This document shows, one piece after another, positions 35,123 to 43,513 of a stretch of 64,000 nt of DNA. The translations under genes and the position numbers were made by a program. The first letter of the stretch is position 1; every line of letters begins with the position of its first letter. The DNA lies in NCBI GenBank assembly GCA_034520625.1, contig JAXHNI010000004.1:1-64000 (forward strand). The letters run 5' to 3'. The notes below the pieces were generated by a model, which saw nothing but the letters and a program-made list of their open reading frames with translations, had not been told where the DNA came from and made no database searches. The DNA is from JAANXG01 sp034520625. GTDB taxonomy: Bacteria > Pseudomonadota > Gammaproteobacteria > Arenicellales > JAANXG01.

Positions 35123-35168
35123 AAGAACAATAGATGTGTTCAAACAATAGGACGCGCGCAAGCCGGAA

Positions 35169-35798
35169 TCAGTCCCCGATCGACACCAGCCTGATCTCGG
35201 TCACGGACCGGAACGCCGGGGAAACATGCTCGATGCTGCTGCGTACCGCGCTCACCCCGGGACAGTAGGTGGTGGTGTTGGTGAGCTTCTGGGCGCTGGA
35301 CGCGTCCTCCCGGAAGCGTTCGACGCGGATACAGTTTTCGAAGGTTCCGGCGGCGGTTTCCACTCGCGGGACCAGGGACACGGTCTGCGATTCCCAGAAG
35401 GCGGACATGACGTCCCAGGGCTCCCCCGGCTCCGCCGAATCCGGAAATTCAAGGTATTCGTCGAGCGCACCGCTCTCGTTGAGCTGTCCCGAGTACAGCC
35501 CGTTGTCGGACTCCCGGTGGTAGCTCTTCCAGCGCCGCGGGAAAAACTCGGGAAGCCCTTCAGTGACGTGCTCGATGGTCTGGTAACCCTGCCCGCCCCG
35601 TGTCTCGGGTGCGGCGGGCGACCGGATCAGCCGGCCTTCGTAGGACTGCTGCTGTTCGCCCTCGGCGGCCGTCGAGTAATCGAACACCAGCACTTCGTTC
35701 ACGCGGTTCGGGTAGTACTCCTCGAAGGTGATGGACTGCGCCAGGGCGACGGTGGGCAGAAGCAGGCCGAGCAGCCACGGCAGGAGTCGGGTTCGCAT
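35169..35798 (-). CDS. Hypothetical exported protein
   Basis: A 209-residue protein with a clear signal peptide (LLPWLLGLLLPTVALA, cleavage before QS) and no membrane helix afterwards, so it is periplasmic or secreted. The mature part is acidic and rich in beta-type sequence; two cysteines (FENCIRVER, TTYCPGVSA) could form a disulfide. I do not recognise a domain. It stands alone on the minus strand, with the broken binding-protein gene divergent upstream. Confidence 0.7.
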   Translation of the reverse strand: MRTRLLPWLLGLLLPTVALAQSITFEEYYPNRVNEVLVFDYSTAAEGEQQQSYEGRLIRSPAAPETRGGQGYQTIEHVTEGLPEFFPRRWKSYHRESDNGLYSGQLNESGALDEYLEFPDSAEPGEPWDVMSAFWESQTVSLVPRVETAAGTFENCIRVERFREDASSAQKLTNTTTYCPGVSAVRSSIEHVSPAFRSVTEIRLVSIGD

Positions 35799-36071
35799 GG
35801 TAAGTCGTGTCGCTGGAAAGGTTTGGTGCCACCGATGATCTCCAATTGCCGGCAGCGACGCAACCGGTAGCGGGGCAGAGGCTCAGTTTGAAATAAGTTC
35901 CGGTTCGGACCCGCTCCCTGGCACAGGCCTTCAAACTGAGCCGCTATCTCTTGTGGGATCCGGGCCCCGGTGCAGGGGCGCCGCCCGCGGGGTTGCCTCC
36001 CGCCCCCTTGTCCGACCGAGCAGTGTTTTCACATAGGGAAACGCTGCCGTGCCGGGCCCGGGAGGCCTTTG
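35799..36071 (+). other. Gene-free stretch ending at the break of the truncated binding-protein gene
   Basis: No coding sequence is supported. It holds the leader of the minus-strand exported-protein gene, a 13-bp inverted repeat (35880-35892 and 35930-35942), and then sequence without homology to transport proteins up to about 36072, where binding-protein homology begins abruptly. Confidence 0.5.
35880..35942. repeat. 13-bp inverted repeat near the break point
   Basis: GGCTCAGTTTGAA and TTCAAACTGAGCC, 37 bases apart. No other copy was seen in the window. It may be the end of a small element or a hairpin regulator; it sits 130 bases before the truncated gene. Confidence 0.55.
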
Positions 36072-36965
36072 TTTCAGGCCATGGCGCCCGTCACCGAGGA
36101 ACACGGCATCCCGATGGTGGAAGCCAACGGCGCATCGCGCTCCCTGTTCACCCAGGGATACAAGTACCTGTTCGCGGTGCTGTCCACTTCCGAGCAGTAT
36201 CTGGCCAGCGCCGTGCAACTGGCGGCGGAGATGGCCGAGAAGAACGGCCGGGACCCGTCGGAGCTGAAAGTCGCCGGGGCGTTCGAGAACGATCCGTTCA
36301 GCCAGGATATCCGCGCGGGCGTGATGGAGGACGCCGAGGGGTTCGGCATGGAGATGGTCATCGACGAGAAGCTGCCGCCGGAGCTCAACGACATGTCGGC
36401 GACCCTCACCAAAGTCAAGGCGGTCAAGCCCGATCTGCTGGTGATATCCGGCCACGCCAAGGGTGCGGCGCTGGGGATACGGCAGGTCTCGGAGACCAGG
36501 ACCCACGTCCCCATGCTGGCCATGACCCACTGCGATTCCGCCGACATCATCGGCAAGTTCGGCTCCGCGGCGGAATACACTCTGTGCGCCTCGCAGTGGG
36601 CTCCGAGTCTTTCCTACGAGGACAAGTGGTTCGGCAAGGCGTCGGAGTTTGCCGCGGACTTCGAAGCCGAGTATGACTACGCGCCCCCTTATCAGGCCGC
36701 CGAATCGGCTGCTGCGGTGCTGGTCTACGCCGACGCGTTCGAGCGGGCCGGCACCCTGGACAAGGACGCCGTGCGGGACGCCATCGCCGCCACTGACATG
36801 CAGACGTTTTATGGCAACGTCAAGTTCGACGAAACCGGCAAGAACATCGCCAAGCCCATGGTGCTGTTCCAGGTGCAGGACGGCGAGTACAGGGTGGTCG
36901 CCCCCACGAAGTGGGCGAGCTCAGAGCTGCGCCACCCGATTCCGCCCTGGTCGGAGCGCGAATAG
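36072..36965 (+). pseudogene. HAAT substrate-binding protein lacking its N-terminal part (cluster 2)
   Basis: The encoded sequence matches the C-terminal two-thirds of a Peripla_BP_6 binding protein: MAPVTEEHGIPMVEANGASRSLFTQGYKYLFAVLSTS through AAESAAAVLVYADAFERAG to a natural end. The signal peptide and roughly the first 110-130 residues (first lobe start) are missing; the in-frame sequence upstream of about 36072 is Arg/Pro-rich and unrelated. Without a signal peptide the product cannot reach the periplasm. The four downstream transporter genes remain intact, so they may use another binding protein or be decaying. Confidence 0.82.
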
Positions 36966-37026
36966 GGCTGCAACAAGCGCTGAAAGCGTTCAACCGCTCG
37001 CAGTCATCTCGACGTCTCGACAACCG

Positions 37027-37055
37027 CCTGCGGCAGGGCCCGGCCCTGCCGCAGG
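37027..37055 (+). promoter_or_regulatory. Perfect hairpin between binding-protein and permease genes (cluster 2)
   Basis: Arms 37027-37039 and 37043-37055 are perfect 13-bp complements with a 3-base loop, 32 bases before livH. No U run follows. Transporter 1 has a comparable hairpin at the same place, so the layout looks functional for unequal expression of binding protein and permease. Confidence 0.6.
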
Positions 37056-37086
37056 TTGGGGGGCGCTTTGATTCCGGAATACGGAC

Positions 37087-37986
37087 ATGGATAGCATCAA
37101 TCTGCTGATTCAGTTCCCGGAAGTGTCGTTGCAGCTTCTGTTCGATGGCATCCTGATCGGCGCCCTGTTCGCGCTGGCGGCCTACGGCCTGGCGCTGGTG
37201 TGGGGCGTGATGAATATCATCAATATCGTCCAGGGCGAGTACGTGGTCCTGGGCGGATATGTCGCGATACTGACGGTTCAGGCGGGGCTGACGCCGCTGC
37301 TGGGGATCCCCGCGGCGGCGCTGGTCCTGTACGTCATGGGCTACGGGCTGTACAAGCTGATCATATTCCGGATCATAGATCGCGATCTGTTCATCTCGCT
37401 GCTGGCGACTTTCGGCCTGTCCATGCTGTTTCAGCAGCTGATGAACGAAGTATTCGGCGCCGATGTCCGGATCCTGGAGTCGGATCTGGGTACGTGGTAC
37501 CTGTTCGGCAACATGATCACCGTGGCACAGATCAAGGTGCTGGCGTTCTTCCTGGTGCTGGTTATCGCCGCACTGCTGGTGGTGTTCATGCGCCGTTCCC
37601 GGATGGGCCAGGCGATACGCGCCACCGCCCAGGACGCGCGGGCCGCACGCATCCTCGGCGTCAATGTCGACCACGTCTACGCCACCACCTATGCCATCAA
37701 CGCCGCGGTCTGCGGGGCCGCGGGCGCCCTGGTGGTGATGAGCCTGACCATCCACCCGTATCAGGGGATCGTGTACACGGTGCGCTCGTTCACCATCGTG
37801 ATCATCGCGGGCCTGGGCAACATCGCCGGGGTTATCGGCGCGGCTTTCGGGCTCGGCGCGGCGGAGCAGTTCGCCGGTTTCATACTGGGCGCCGAGTACC
37901 AGATCGCGTTCGTGTTCGTGCTGCTGGTGGTCATACTGGTGAGCCGCAGCCTGCTGCTGCGCCGGCAGCGCAAGACGCTCAAATGA
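37087..37986 (+). CDS. HAAT ABC transporter permease, LivH type (cluster 2)
   Basis: A 299-residue inner-membrane permease with about eight helices. GALFALAAYGLALVWGVMNIINIVQGEYVVLGGY is the family N-terminal signature, and MGQAIRATAQDARAARILG the cytoplasmic coupling loop for the ATPases. ATG 37087 follows the hairpin noted above. Its TGA overlaps the LivM start (ATGA). With the binding-protein gene broken upstream, its ligand supply is unclear. Confidence 0.92.
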   Translation: MDSINLLIQFPEVSLQLLFDGILIGALFALAAYGLALVWGVMNIINIVQGEYVVLGGYVAILTVQAGLTPLLGIPAAALVLYVMGYGLYKLIIFRIIDRDLFISLLATFGLSMLFQQLMNEVFGADVRILESDLGTWYLFGNMITVAQIKVLAFFLVLVIAALLVVFMRRSRMGQAIRATAQDARAARILGVNVDHVYATTYAINAAVCGAAGALVVMSLTIHPYQGIVYTVRSFTIVIIAGLGNIAGVIGAAFGLGAAEQFAGFILGAEYQIAFVFVLLVVILVSRSLLLRRQRKTLK

Positions 37987-39023
37987 TCATGTCGAAGCAG
38001 GCGTCACTCTATCTGGTGATCGGCGTTCTGGGCCTGGCGGCGCCGCTGGCGGCGCCGTCGTTTCATGCCCAGCTCGCCCTGTTGTGGATCATGATCACCA
38101 TCGCCTTGAGCTGGGACGTCATGGGCGGGCAGATGGGCTACAACTCCTTCGGCAACATCATTTTCTTCGGCGTCGGGATGTATACCACCGCCGTGATGCA
38201 GGTAGGACTGTTCTACGACGGCGGCGCCTACAACCAGGCCCAGGGAGCGGCGGGTTTTGCCCTGACCCATGGCCAGTATTATGGTGGCTTGCTGGCGGGG
38301 CTGGCCCTCGCGAGGGTGATGGGTTCCGTCCTGGCCATGGTGCTCGGGTCGGGCATGCTGGGCCTGCGCGGGCACTATTTCGCCATCGGCACTCTGGGGC
38401 TCGGCATCGCGTTCGCGGAAATCTTCGCCGGCTGGGACTGGGTCGGCGCGGGCTCGGGCATGGTGACACCGCTGTATCCCGACGGGGGCTGGATATCCCG
38501 GACCCTGCTGTTCTACTACCTGGCCTTCGTGCTGGGGGTGGCCTGCTTTCTTACCCTGAAGCGTCTGTACGCAACCCGGTTCGGTCTGGCCATCAACGCC
38601 ATCCGCGACGACGAGGACAAGGCGGAGGCCATGGGCCTGCACACCACGCGCTACAAGACGGTGGCCTGGAGCATCTCGGCGTTCTTCACCGGCATTGCCG
38701 GCGGCATCGTCGGCTTCATAGACCCGCGAGACGTGGCCTTCGTCGGCATCACCTACGGTGTGTGGATGATTCTCATGGCGATCCTTGGCGGCAAGGGCAC
38801 CATCTGGGGGCCGGTGATCGGCGCGGTGATTTTTCATATTATGCAGGAGCTGTTCTGGACCTACCTGCTCGGCTGGCAGCGGGTGGCGCTGGGGCTGTTG
38901 ATCGTCATTATTGTCGTGTTCTTCCCGTCCGGAATACTCGGGTACCTCCGCGAGCGCTACCCCGAACGATTCGGCGTGAAAGTGGATGCGCCGGACGCGG
39001 CGAGTGGCGAGGGGCGCGGCTGA
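37983..39023 (+). CDS. HAAT ABC transporter permease, LivM type (cluster 2)
   Basis: A 346-residue permease, the second membrane subunit. GGQMGYNSFGNIIFFGVGMYTTAVM is the LivM N-terminal signature (GQxSxGh variant) and RFGLAINAIRDDEDKAEAMGLH the ATPase-coupling loop. It starts at ATG 37983 overlapping livH, or at ATG 37989 two codons later. Its stop overlaps the ATG of the LivG gene at 39023 by one base. Confidence 0.91.
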   Translation: MIMSKQASLYLVIGVLGLAAPLAAPSFHAQLALLWIMITIALSWDVMGGQMGYNSFGNIIFFGVGMYTTAVMQVGLFYDGGAYNQAQGAAGFALTHGQYYGGLLAGLALARVMGSVLAMVLGSGMLGLRGHYFAIGTLGLGIAFAEIFAGWDWVGAGSGMVTPLYPDGGWISRTLLFYYLAFVLGVACFLTLKRLYATRFGLAINAIRDDEDKAEAMGLHTTRYKTVAWSISAFFTGIAGGIVGFIDPRDVAFVGITYGVWMILMAILGGKGTIWGPVIGAVIFHIMQELFWTYLLGWQRVALGLLIVIIVVFFPSGILGYLRERYPERFGVKVDAPDAASGEGRG

Positions 39024-39760
39024 TGGCGCTGCTGGAAGTGGACAAGGTCAACAAGGCCTTCGGCGGCGTCCAGGCCAACCAGGATGTCTCCATTCAGGTG
39101 GAAGAGGGTGCCATCGTCGGGCTGATCGGCCCCAACGGCTCGGGAAAGACCACGCTGTTCAATTCCATCGTCGGCACCCACCCGATCGACAGTGGTGAGG
39201 TCTACTTCAGGGGCCGGCCGCTGTCGAAACTCTGGACCTCCGTCATCGCCCGGCGGGGCCTGCTGCGCACGTTCCAGCAGACGCGCATATACGGTCGCAT
39301 GGACTGCATGCAGAACATGCTCATCAGCGAGCCGCATCGCAAAGACAATGTGCTGGACATGTTCCGCGAGCACGACCCGGCGCTGCACGAACGCGCCGAG
39401 GACCTGCTGGAGTTCGTCGGTCTGTACGAAAAGCGCTTTATGTTCGCGGGCGAGCTGTCATTCGGCCAGCAGAAGCTGCTGGAGTTCGCCATGGCCCTGA
39501 TGAACGATCCCGGCATGCTGCTGGACGAGCCCACTGCCGGTATCAATCCGACCCTGATCAACGGCCTGATGGACCGGCTGCGCCGCGCCAACGCCGAGCG
39601 CGGGGTGACGCTGCTGGTGATCGAGCACAACATGCGGGTGATCATGGATCTGGCCCAGCACATTTACTGCATGTCCCACGGCCGGGTTCTGGCGGAGGGC
39701 AGGCCGGAGGAGGTCCGGGACAATCCGGACGTCATCGACGCCTACCTGGGGGAACAGTGA
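39023..39760 (+). CDS. HAAT ABC transporter ATPase, LivG type (cluster 2)
   Basis: A 245-residue ATPase with Walker A GPNGSGKT, signature ELSFGQQKLLEFAMAL and switch His in IEHNMRV. The Walker B segment reads NDPGMLLDEPTAG, one hydrophobic residue shorter than in the LivG proteins of clusters 1 (NPSLLLMDEP) and 3 (APRLILFDEP). Either one CTG codon was lost in a repeat or this is a natural variant; it might weaken ATP hydrolysis. It is translationally linked to livM before and livF after (GTGA). Confidence 0.9.
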   Translation: MALLEVDKVNKAFGGVQANQDVSIQVEEGAIVGLIGPNGSGKTTLFNSIVGTHPIDSGEVYFRGRPLSKLWTSVIARRGLLRTFQQTRIYGRMDCMQNMLISEPHRKDNVLDMFREHDPALHERAEDLLEFVGLYEKRFMFAGELSFGQQKLLEFAMALMNDPGMLLDEPTAGINPTLINGLMDRLRRANAERGVTLLVIEHNMRVIMDLAQHIYCMSHGRVLAEGRPEEVRDNPDVIDAYLGEQ

Positions 39761-40614
39761 GCATGGCTGCCGGCGGCAACGGCAACGGCAACGGCGAAGG
39801 AGACGCCGTGCTGAGCGTCGATGCGGTCGCCAACGAGGCGGCGGCACTCATCGAGGAACAGCCCGCGGTGGAAGAGCTCGAAAAGCTCGTGGCGGGTGAG
39901 CCGCTGGTGCGGCTCGATGACATCAATGCCGGGTACGGGCGCATGGAAATCCTGCACGGCTTCAATCTGCGGGTGGGAAAAGGCCAGTCGCTATGCCTCA
40001 TCGGTCCGAACGGCGCCGGCAAGTCCACGGTGCTGCACACCATCTACGGCTTCACGCGTATCTACAACGGCAGGGTGCGGGTCGGTGACGCCGACATCAC
40101 CACCGTGAACGCGAACCAGAAACTGAAGCGCGTCGGGATCGCCTACGTGCTGCAGGACAACTCCGTGTTCCCCGACATGACCGTAGAGGAGAACCTGCTC
40201 ATGGGGGGGTATCTGCTCAATAGTCAGGACCAGGCCAGGGAAGCCGCCGAACACGTGCTGGAGCGCTATCCGAGGCTGAACGACCGCCGGCGCCAGAAGG
40301 CCGGCGTGCTCTCCGGCGGCGAGCGCCGCATCCTCGAGATTTCCCGGGCGCTCATCATGGGCCCCGGCGTGCTGTTGATCGACGAGCCGTCGATCGGCCT
40401 GGAGCCGCGGTTCATTGACATGGTCTTCGAGCTCCTGGTGGACCTGAAGGAAAACCAGGACAAGACCATCATCATGGTGGAGCAGAACGCCAAGAAGGGA
40501 CTGCAGTTCGCCGACATCGGCTACGTTCTGGTATCCGGCCAGCTCGCCATGGCCGGCAGCGGCGACCAGGTCCTGAACGATCCCTCCGTGGGGCGTCTGT
40601 TCCTGGGCGGCTGA
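39757..40614 (+). CDS. HAAT ABC transporter ATPase, LivF type, with N-terminal extension (cluster 2)
   Basis: A 285-residue ATPase. Residues about 1-48 are an extra Gly/Asn/Glu-rich leader (GGNGNGNGEGDA then VANEAAALIEEQPAVEELEKLV) absent from usual LivF. The ATPase follows: Walker A GPNGAGKS, signature LSGGERRILEISRAL, Walker B VLLIDEPSIGLEP, switch EQNA. The SIGLEP and the KKGLQFADIGYVL ending resemble a subgroup of LivF proteins. GTG 39757 overlaps the livG stop; ATG 39763 is an alternative. Confidence 0.9.
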   Translation: MSMAAGGNGNGNGEGDAVLSVDAVANEAAALIEEQPAVEELEKLVAGEPLVRLDDINAGYGRMEILHGFNLRVGKGQSLCLIGPNGAGKSTVLHTIYGFTRIYNGRVRVGDADITTVNANQKLKRVGIAYVLQDNSVFPDMTVEENLLMGGYLLNSQDQAREAAEHVLERYPRLNDRRRQKAGVLSGGERRILEISRALIMGPGVLLIDEPSIGLEPRFIDMVFELLVDLKENQDKTIIMVEQNAKKGLQFADIGYVLVSGQLAMAGSGDQVLNDPSVGRLFLGG

Positions 40615-40670
40615 GAACGGGCGAGCGGAGAAACAATCAACGGGGATAGGATGAACACGTCTATCATTTG

Positions 40671-40797
40671 TCCCCTCACCCTGGCCCTCTCCCCCTGAGG
40701 GGGAGAGGGGACGCTTCGTTCGGAGGCCGTGCTATGTCAATCGCCCCGATCCTGCTCCCTCTCCCCCTTAAGGGAGAGAGGGCCGGGGTGAGGGGAC
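40671..40797. repeat. Two CTCTCCCC palindromes including a copy of the 35045 repeat
   Basis: The first hairpin is at about 40686-40710 (CTCTCCCCCTGAGGGGGAGAG). The second unit, 40717-40796, starts CGTTCGGAGGCCGTGCTATGTC and ends GGGGTGAGGGG, closely matching 35045-35122. The 273-base gap 40615-40887 holds these repeats and no gene. Confidence 0.75.
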
Positions 40798-40887
40798 AAA
40801 CAATCACTCATCCGACATCATCAGTGAACACTTCCCTCAATCTTTCCCGCCGACCCTGCCCTCTTCCCCCCTCGCGGGAGACGGTGA

Positions 40888-41706
40888 TCACGCTGCGAGT
40901 TCGCCGGCCCCGAACAGGTAGGCGTCCAACATCAGGGCGCCGTGGGTATGGCTGGTGTGGAGGCGGACAGTGGCCTCTCCGGGTTCGGACGCGCCCAGTG
41001 CCGTCAGCAAAGGGACGAAATGCTCCTCCGTGGGATGGTTGTGCGCGGCGTCCGGGCCCCGGGACCGGTACCGAACCAGGTCATCGCGCCGGTCCGCCGC
41101 GATACGCTTGGCGACCCATTCGGCGAAGCCGCGCACCCGGTCCGACGGCGGGTCGTCGGGGCGGGCGCCGAAGTACAGCCGCAGATTGTGGGTAACGCCG
41201 CCGGAGCCGACGATCAATACGCCCTGGTCGCGCAGGGGGCGCAGCAGCTCCCCAAGCCGGTAGTGGTACTCGGCGCCCTGTCGGGAATCGATGGACAGCT
41301 GCACCACCGGGACGTCGGCTTCCGGGTACATCAGCAGCAGCGGTACCCAGGCGCCGTGGTCCAGGCCCCGCGACCGGTCGGTGCGGGCCGGCCAGCCCGC
41401 GTCGCGCAGCAGGCCGGCGACGGTATCCGCCAGCGCCGGGTTGCCGGGCGCCGGATAGCGGATCTCGTACAGCTCGCGCGGAAAGCCGCCGAAGTCGTGA
41501 ATCGTCTCGGGGTGCTCGGCGGCGGTGACGGTGGGCTCCGGCGCCTCGTAGTGGGCCGAGACCATCAGTATGGCCCCGGGTTTACCCAGGCGGTCGCCGA
41601 GTCCGGCGAGAAACCGGTGAGCTTCGTCGTCTTCCACGGCAAGGGTCGGCGCGCCGTGGGAAACGAACAGCACCGGCATTCGGGTGTCGCGGTTGGTGTC
41701 AGTCAT
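40888..41706 (-). CDS. DODA-type (class III) extradiol dioxygenase-family protein
   Basis: A 272-residue protein of the YgiD/4,5-DOPA-dioxygenase family. Metal-binding histidines are seen in FVSHGAPTL, SAHYEAPEP and GVTHNLR, with a catalytic-site His in HPTEEHFVPLL and the closing SHTHGALMLDAY. Members are zinc or iron enzymes acting on catechol-type substrates; the bacterial role is poorly known. The start MTDTNRD has no nearby competitor. It is a single gene followed on its 5' side by the OsmC gene in divergent orientation. Confidence 0.88.
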   Translation of the reverse strand: MTDTNRDTRMPVLFVSHGAPTLAVEDDEAHRFLAGLGDRLGKPGAILMVSAHYEAPEPTVTAAEHPETIHDFGGFPRELYEIRYPAPGNPALADTVAGLLRDAGWPARTDRSRGLDHGAWVPLLLMYPEADVPVVQLSIDSRQGAEYHYRLGELLRPLRDQGVLIVGSGGVTHNLRLYFGARPDDPPSDRVRGFAEWVAKRIAADRRDDLVRYRSRGPDAAHNHPTEEHFVPLLTALGASEPGEATVRLHTSHTHGALMLDAYLFGAGELAA

Positions 41707-41934
41707 GTCATGGGTCTCTCGAAGCGTCCGGTTGGGACCGGGCTCTTGGGAACAGAGCCGGTGGGGCCAGGGACATTGATGCCATGGTACCCGCCCGCAT
41801 CCGGTAACGGGATCCCGGTCCCGTCCGGTGTATGTGGTTGAAAGCGGTCTGGCAAAGACGCGCTCGATCAGGGATTCCCCGGAAACGGTGCGGTCTCGAG
41901 GCGGGCGAAAGTGAGGGGCCGGGAGGGTTTGGCA

Positions 41935-42040
41935 GGGCTGTCGAAAACAGGGATGTTTGAGCCAGAGCGTACAGGGATGTATTCCATCCTTCGGTCCGCA
42001 AACGGCACTTTCCTGTGCCGCTCCTCACAGCGGCCCTGGG
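41935..42040. repeat. Inverted copy of the nor-cluster element, with insert
   Basis: GGGCTGTCGAAAACAGGGAT onward matches the reverse complement of the 31585 element through GGATGTATTC, then about 40 unrelated bases interrupt it before CACAGCGGCCCTGGG. Only remnants of the outer arms are kept. It lies between divergent dioxygenase and osmC genes (41707-42131), which otherwise hold nothing I recognise. Confidence 0.7.
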
Positions 42041-42131
42041 TGATGTCCCCCGCCTTCGAGCCGTTTCCACTGGACATTGCACGGCCAGTTTGAGACCGTA
42101 TATTCACGGTAACCAATCCTTGCGATCATTC

Positions 42132-42605
42132 ATGCCCAAAGAGCATCACTATGCGCTGCAGCTGCGCTGGACCGGCAACAAGGGCCGGGGCACCACCGGC
42201 TACCGGGACTATGACCGGACCCACGAGATCGTCGTCGAAGGCAAGCCGCTGCTGAAGGGATCGGCGGATCCGGCCTTCCTCGGCGATCCCTCCCTGCACA
42301 ACCCCGAGGACCTGCTGGTGGCGTCCCTGTCCGCGTGCCATATGCTGTGGTATCTGCATCTTTGCGCCGAAGCCGGAATCGTGGTGACGGACTACCAGGA
42401 CGATGCCTCCGGAACCATGGTCCAGCAGGCCGGCAAGGCGCAGTTTACTTCCGTCCTCCTCAAGCCTAAGGTCGTCATCAAGGCCGGCAGCGACGCGGAG
42501 AAAGCGGCGCAGCTGCACGAGCGCGCCAACGAGCTGTGCTTTATCGCCCGCTCCGTGAACTTCCCGGTCGGTCACGAACCGGCGATCGTGGAAGAAGGCG
42601 AGTAG
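42132..42605 (+). CDS. OsmC/Ohr-family peroxiredoxin-like protein
   Basis: A 157-residue OsmC-fold protein that reduces organic hydroperoxides in studied members. The first redox Cys is in ASLSACHMLWYLHLC and the second in NELCFIARSVNFPV, so the pair is complete. The N-terminus HHYALQLRWTGNKGRGTTGYRDYDRTHEI is typical of the OsmC group near COG1764/YhfA. ATG 42132 starts the conserved part; the in-frame start at 42015 lies in the repeat. It is followed by VOC and cupin genes on the same strand. Confidence 0.9.
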   Translation: MPKEHHYALQLRWTGNKGRGTTGYRDYDRTHEIVVEGKPLLKGSADPAFLGDPSLHNPEDLLVASLSACHMLWYLHLCAEAGIVVTDYQDDASGTMVQQAGKAQFTSVLLKPKVVIKAGSDAEKAAQLHERANELCFIARSVNFPVGHEPAIVEEGE

Positions 42606-42675
42606 CCGCGGTGGCGGGAACAAACCGGATCGGAACCGGCCGGCGGCGCTCGCCCCGGCCGGCGGGGAGGACGTG

Positions 42676-43092
42676 ATGCACAAGAGCCGGCTCGGTGCGC
42701 TGGTGATCGACTGCGGCGCGGATGACCTGGAGCGGGACGCGGCCTTCTGGGGCCGGGCGCTCGGCCATGCGGTGCGCGGCTCCGGGAAGCCCGAGGACCG
42801 TAATTATCGAAAGCTGGAAGCGCCGGAGTCGGAGCCCCAGATGCTGGTGCAGAAAGTCGACCATCCCAGCCGCGTCCATCTCGACATCGAGACGGACAAT
42901 ATCGATGCCGAGGTGGCGCGGCTGGAGGACCTGGGCGCGAAACGGGTCGAGAAAGTGCGGGACTGGTGGGTGATGGAGGCGCCGAGCGGCCACCGGTTCT
43001 GTGTGGTACCTCCGCAGCGCGCCGATTTTCAGGAACGGGCGAATCGGTGGGGGCGGCGGGAACCCGGTAAACACGACCTTGACCTGGAATAG
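42676..43092 (+). CDS. Glyoxalase-like (VOC) domain protein
   Basis: A 138-residue single-domain VOC protein (Glyoxalase_6-like). It begins SRLGALVIDCGADDLERDAAFWGRALGH and ends APSGHRFCVVPPQ; the conserved HLDIETDN in the middle carries a His that may ligate metal. Two such domains would be needed for a full site, so it probably dimerises. ATG 42676 or the GTG one codon before may start it. Substrate unknown. Confidence 0.82.
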   Translation: MHKSRLGALVIDCGADDLERDAAFWGRALGHAVRGSGKPEDRNYRKLEAPESEPQMLVQKVDHPSRVHLDIETDNIDAEVARLEDLGAKRVEKVRDWWVMEAPSGHRFCVVPPQRADFQERANRWGRREPGKHDLDLE

Positions 43093-43164
43093 CGAAGCGT
43101 TGCCCGACGACCTCCGCATCAGCGCGTCTATAAGGACGCCCGGATCCGCCGGGCGTCGTGCCCG

Positions 43165-43479
43165 ATGAACCGGGTAATCCGGAGCCGCGAGTTCACGCCC
43201 CGGCGCGCCTGGGAAGCGCTGGACATTGCCAGCATGGACGGAACGACGACCCGCCTGCACTGGACGGATCAGCCCTACAAGTGGCACGTCAACGACGGTG
43301 AGGAGGTGTTCGCCGTCCTCGATGGCATCGTGGACATGCACTACCGGGAGGACGGCCGGGAGAAATCGGTCACGCTGGAGCCGGGCGACATATTCTTTGC
43401 GGGTGTCGGCTGCGAGCATGTCGCCCGCCCCCGCGGCGAAGCGCGGGTCCTGGTGGTGGAGCGGGAAGGCAGCGTTTGA
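43165..43479 (+). CDS. Small cupin-domain protein
   Basis: A 104-residue cupin. The two cupin motifs are visible: KWHVNDGEEVFAVLDGIVDMHY and LEPGDIFFAGVGCEHVARP. Motif 1 keeps one His and the Glu, motif 2 the final His, so metal binding is likely but the set is reduced. It may be a sensor or a small dioxygenase or isomerase. It follows the VOC gene by 72 bases on the same strand; both may form a short operon with osmC. Confidence 0.82.
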   Translation: MNRVIRSREFTPRRAWEALDIASMDGTTTRLHWTDQPYKWHVNDGEEVFAVLDGIVDMHYREDGREKSVTLEPGDIFFAGVGCEHVARPRGEARVLVVEREGSV

Positions 43480-43513
43480 GCGGCCGGCCGCGGCCCCTCG
43501 AATCACCGGGTGG

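Noticed and set aside
40671..40797. CRISPR-like repeat array
   Set aside because: Only two different palindromic units without regular spacers; they are REP-type elements.
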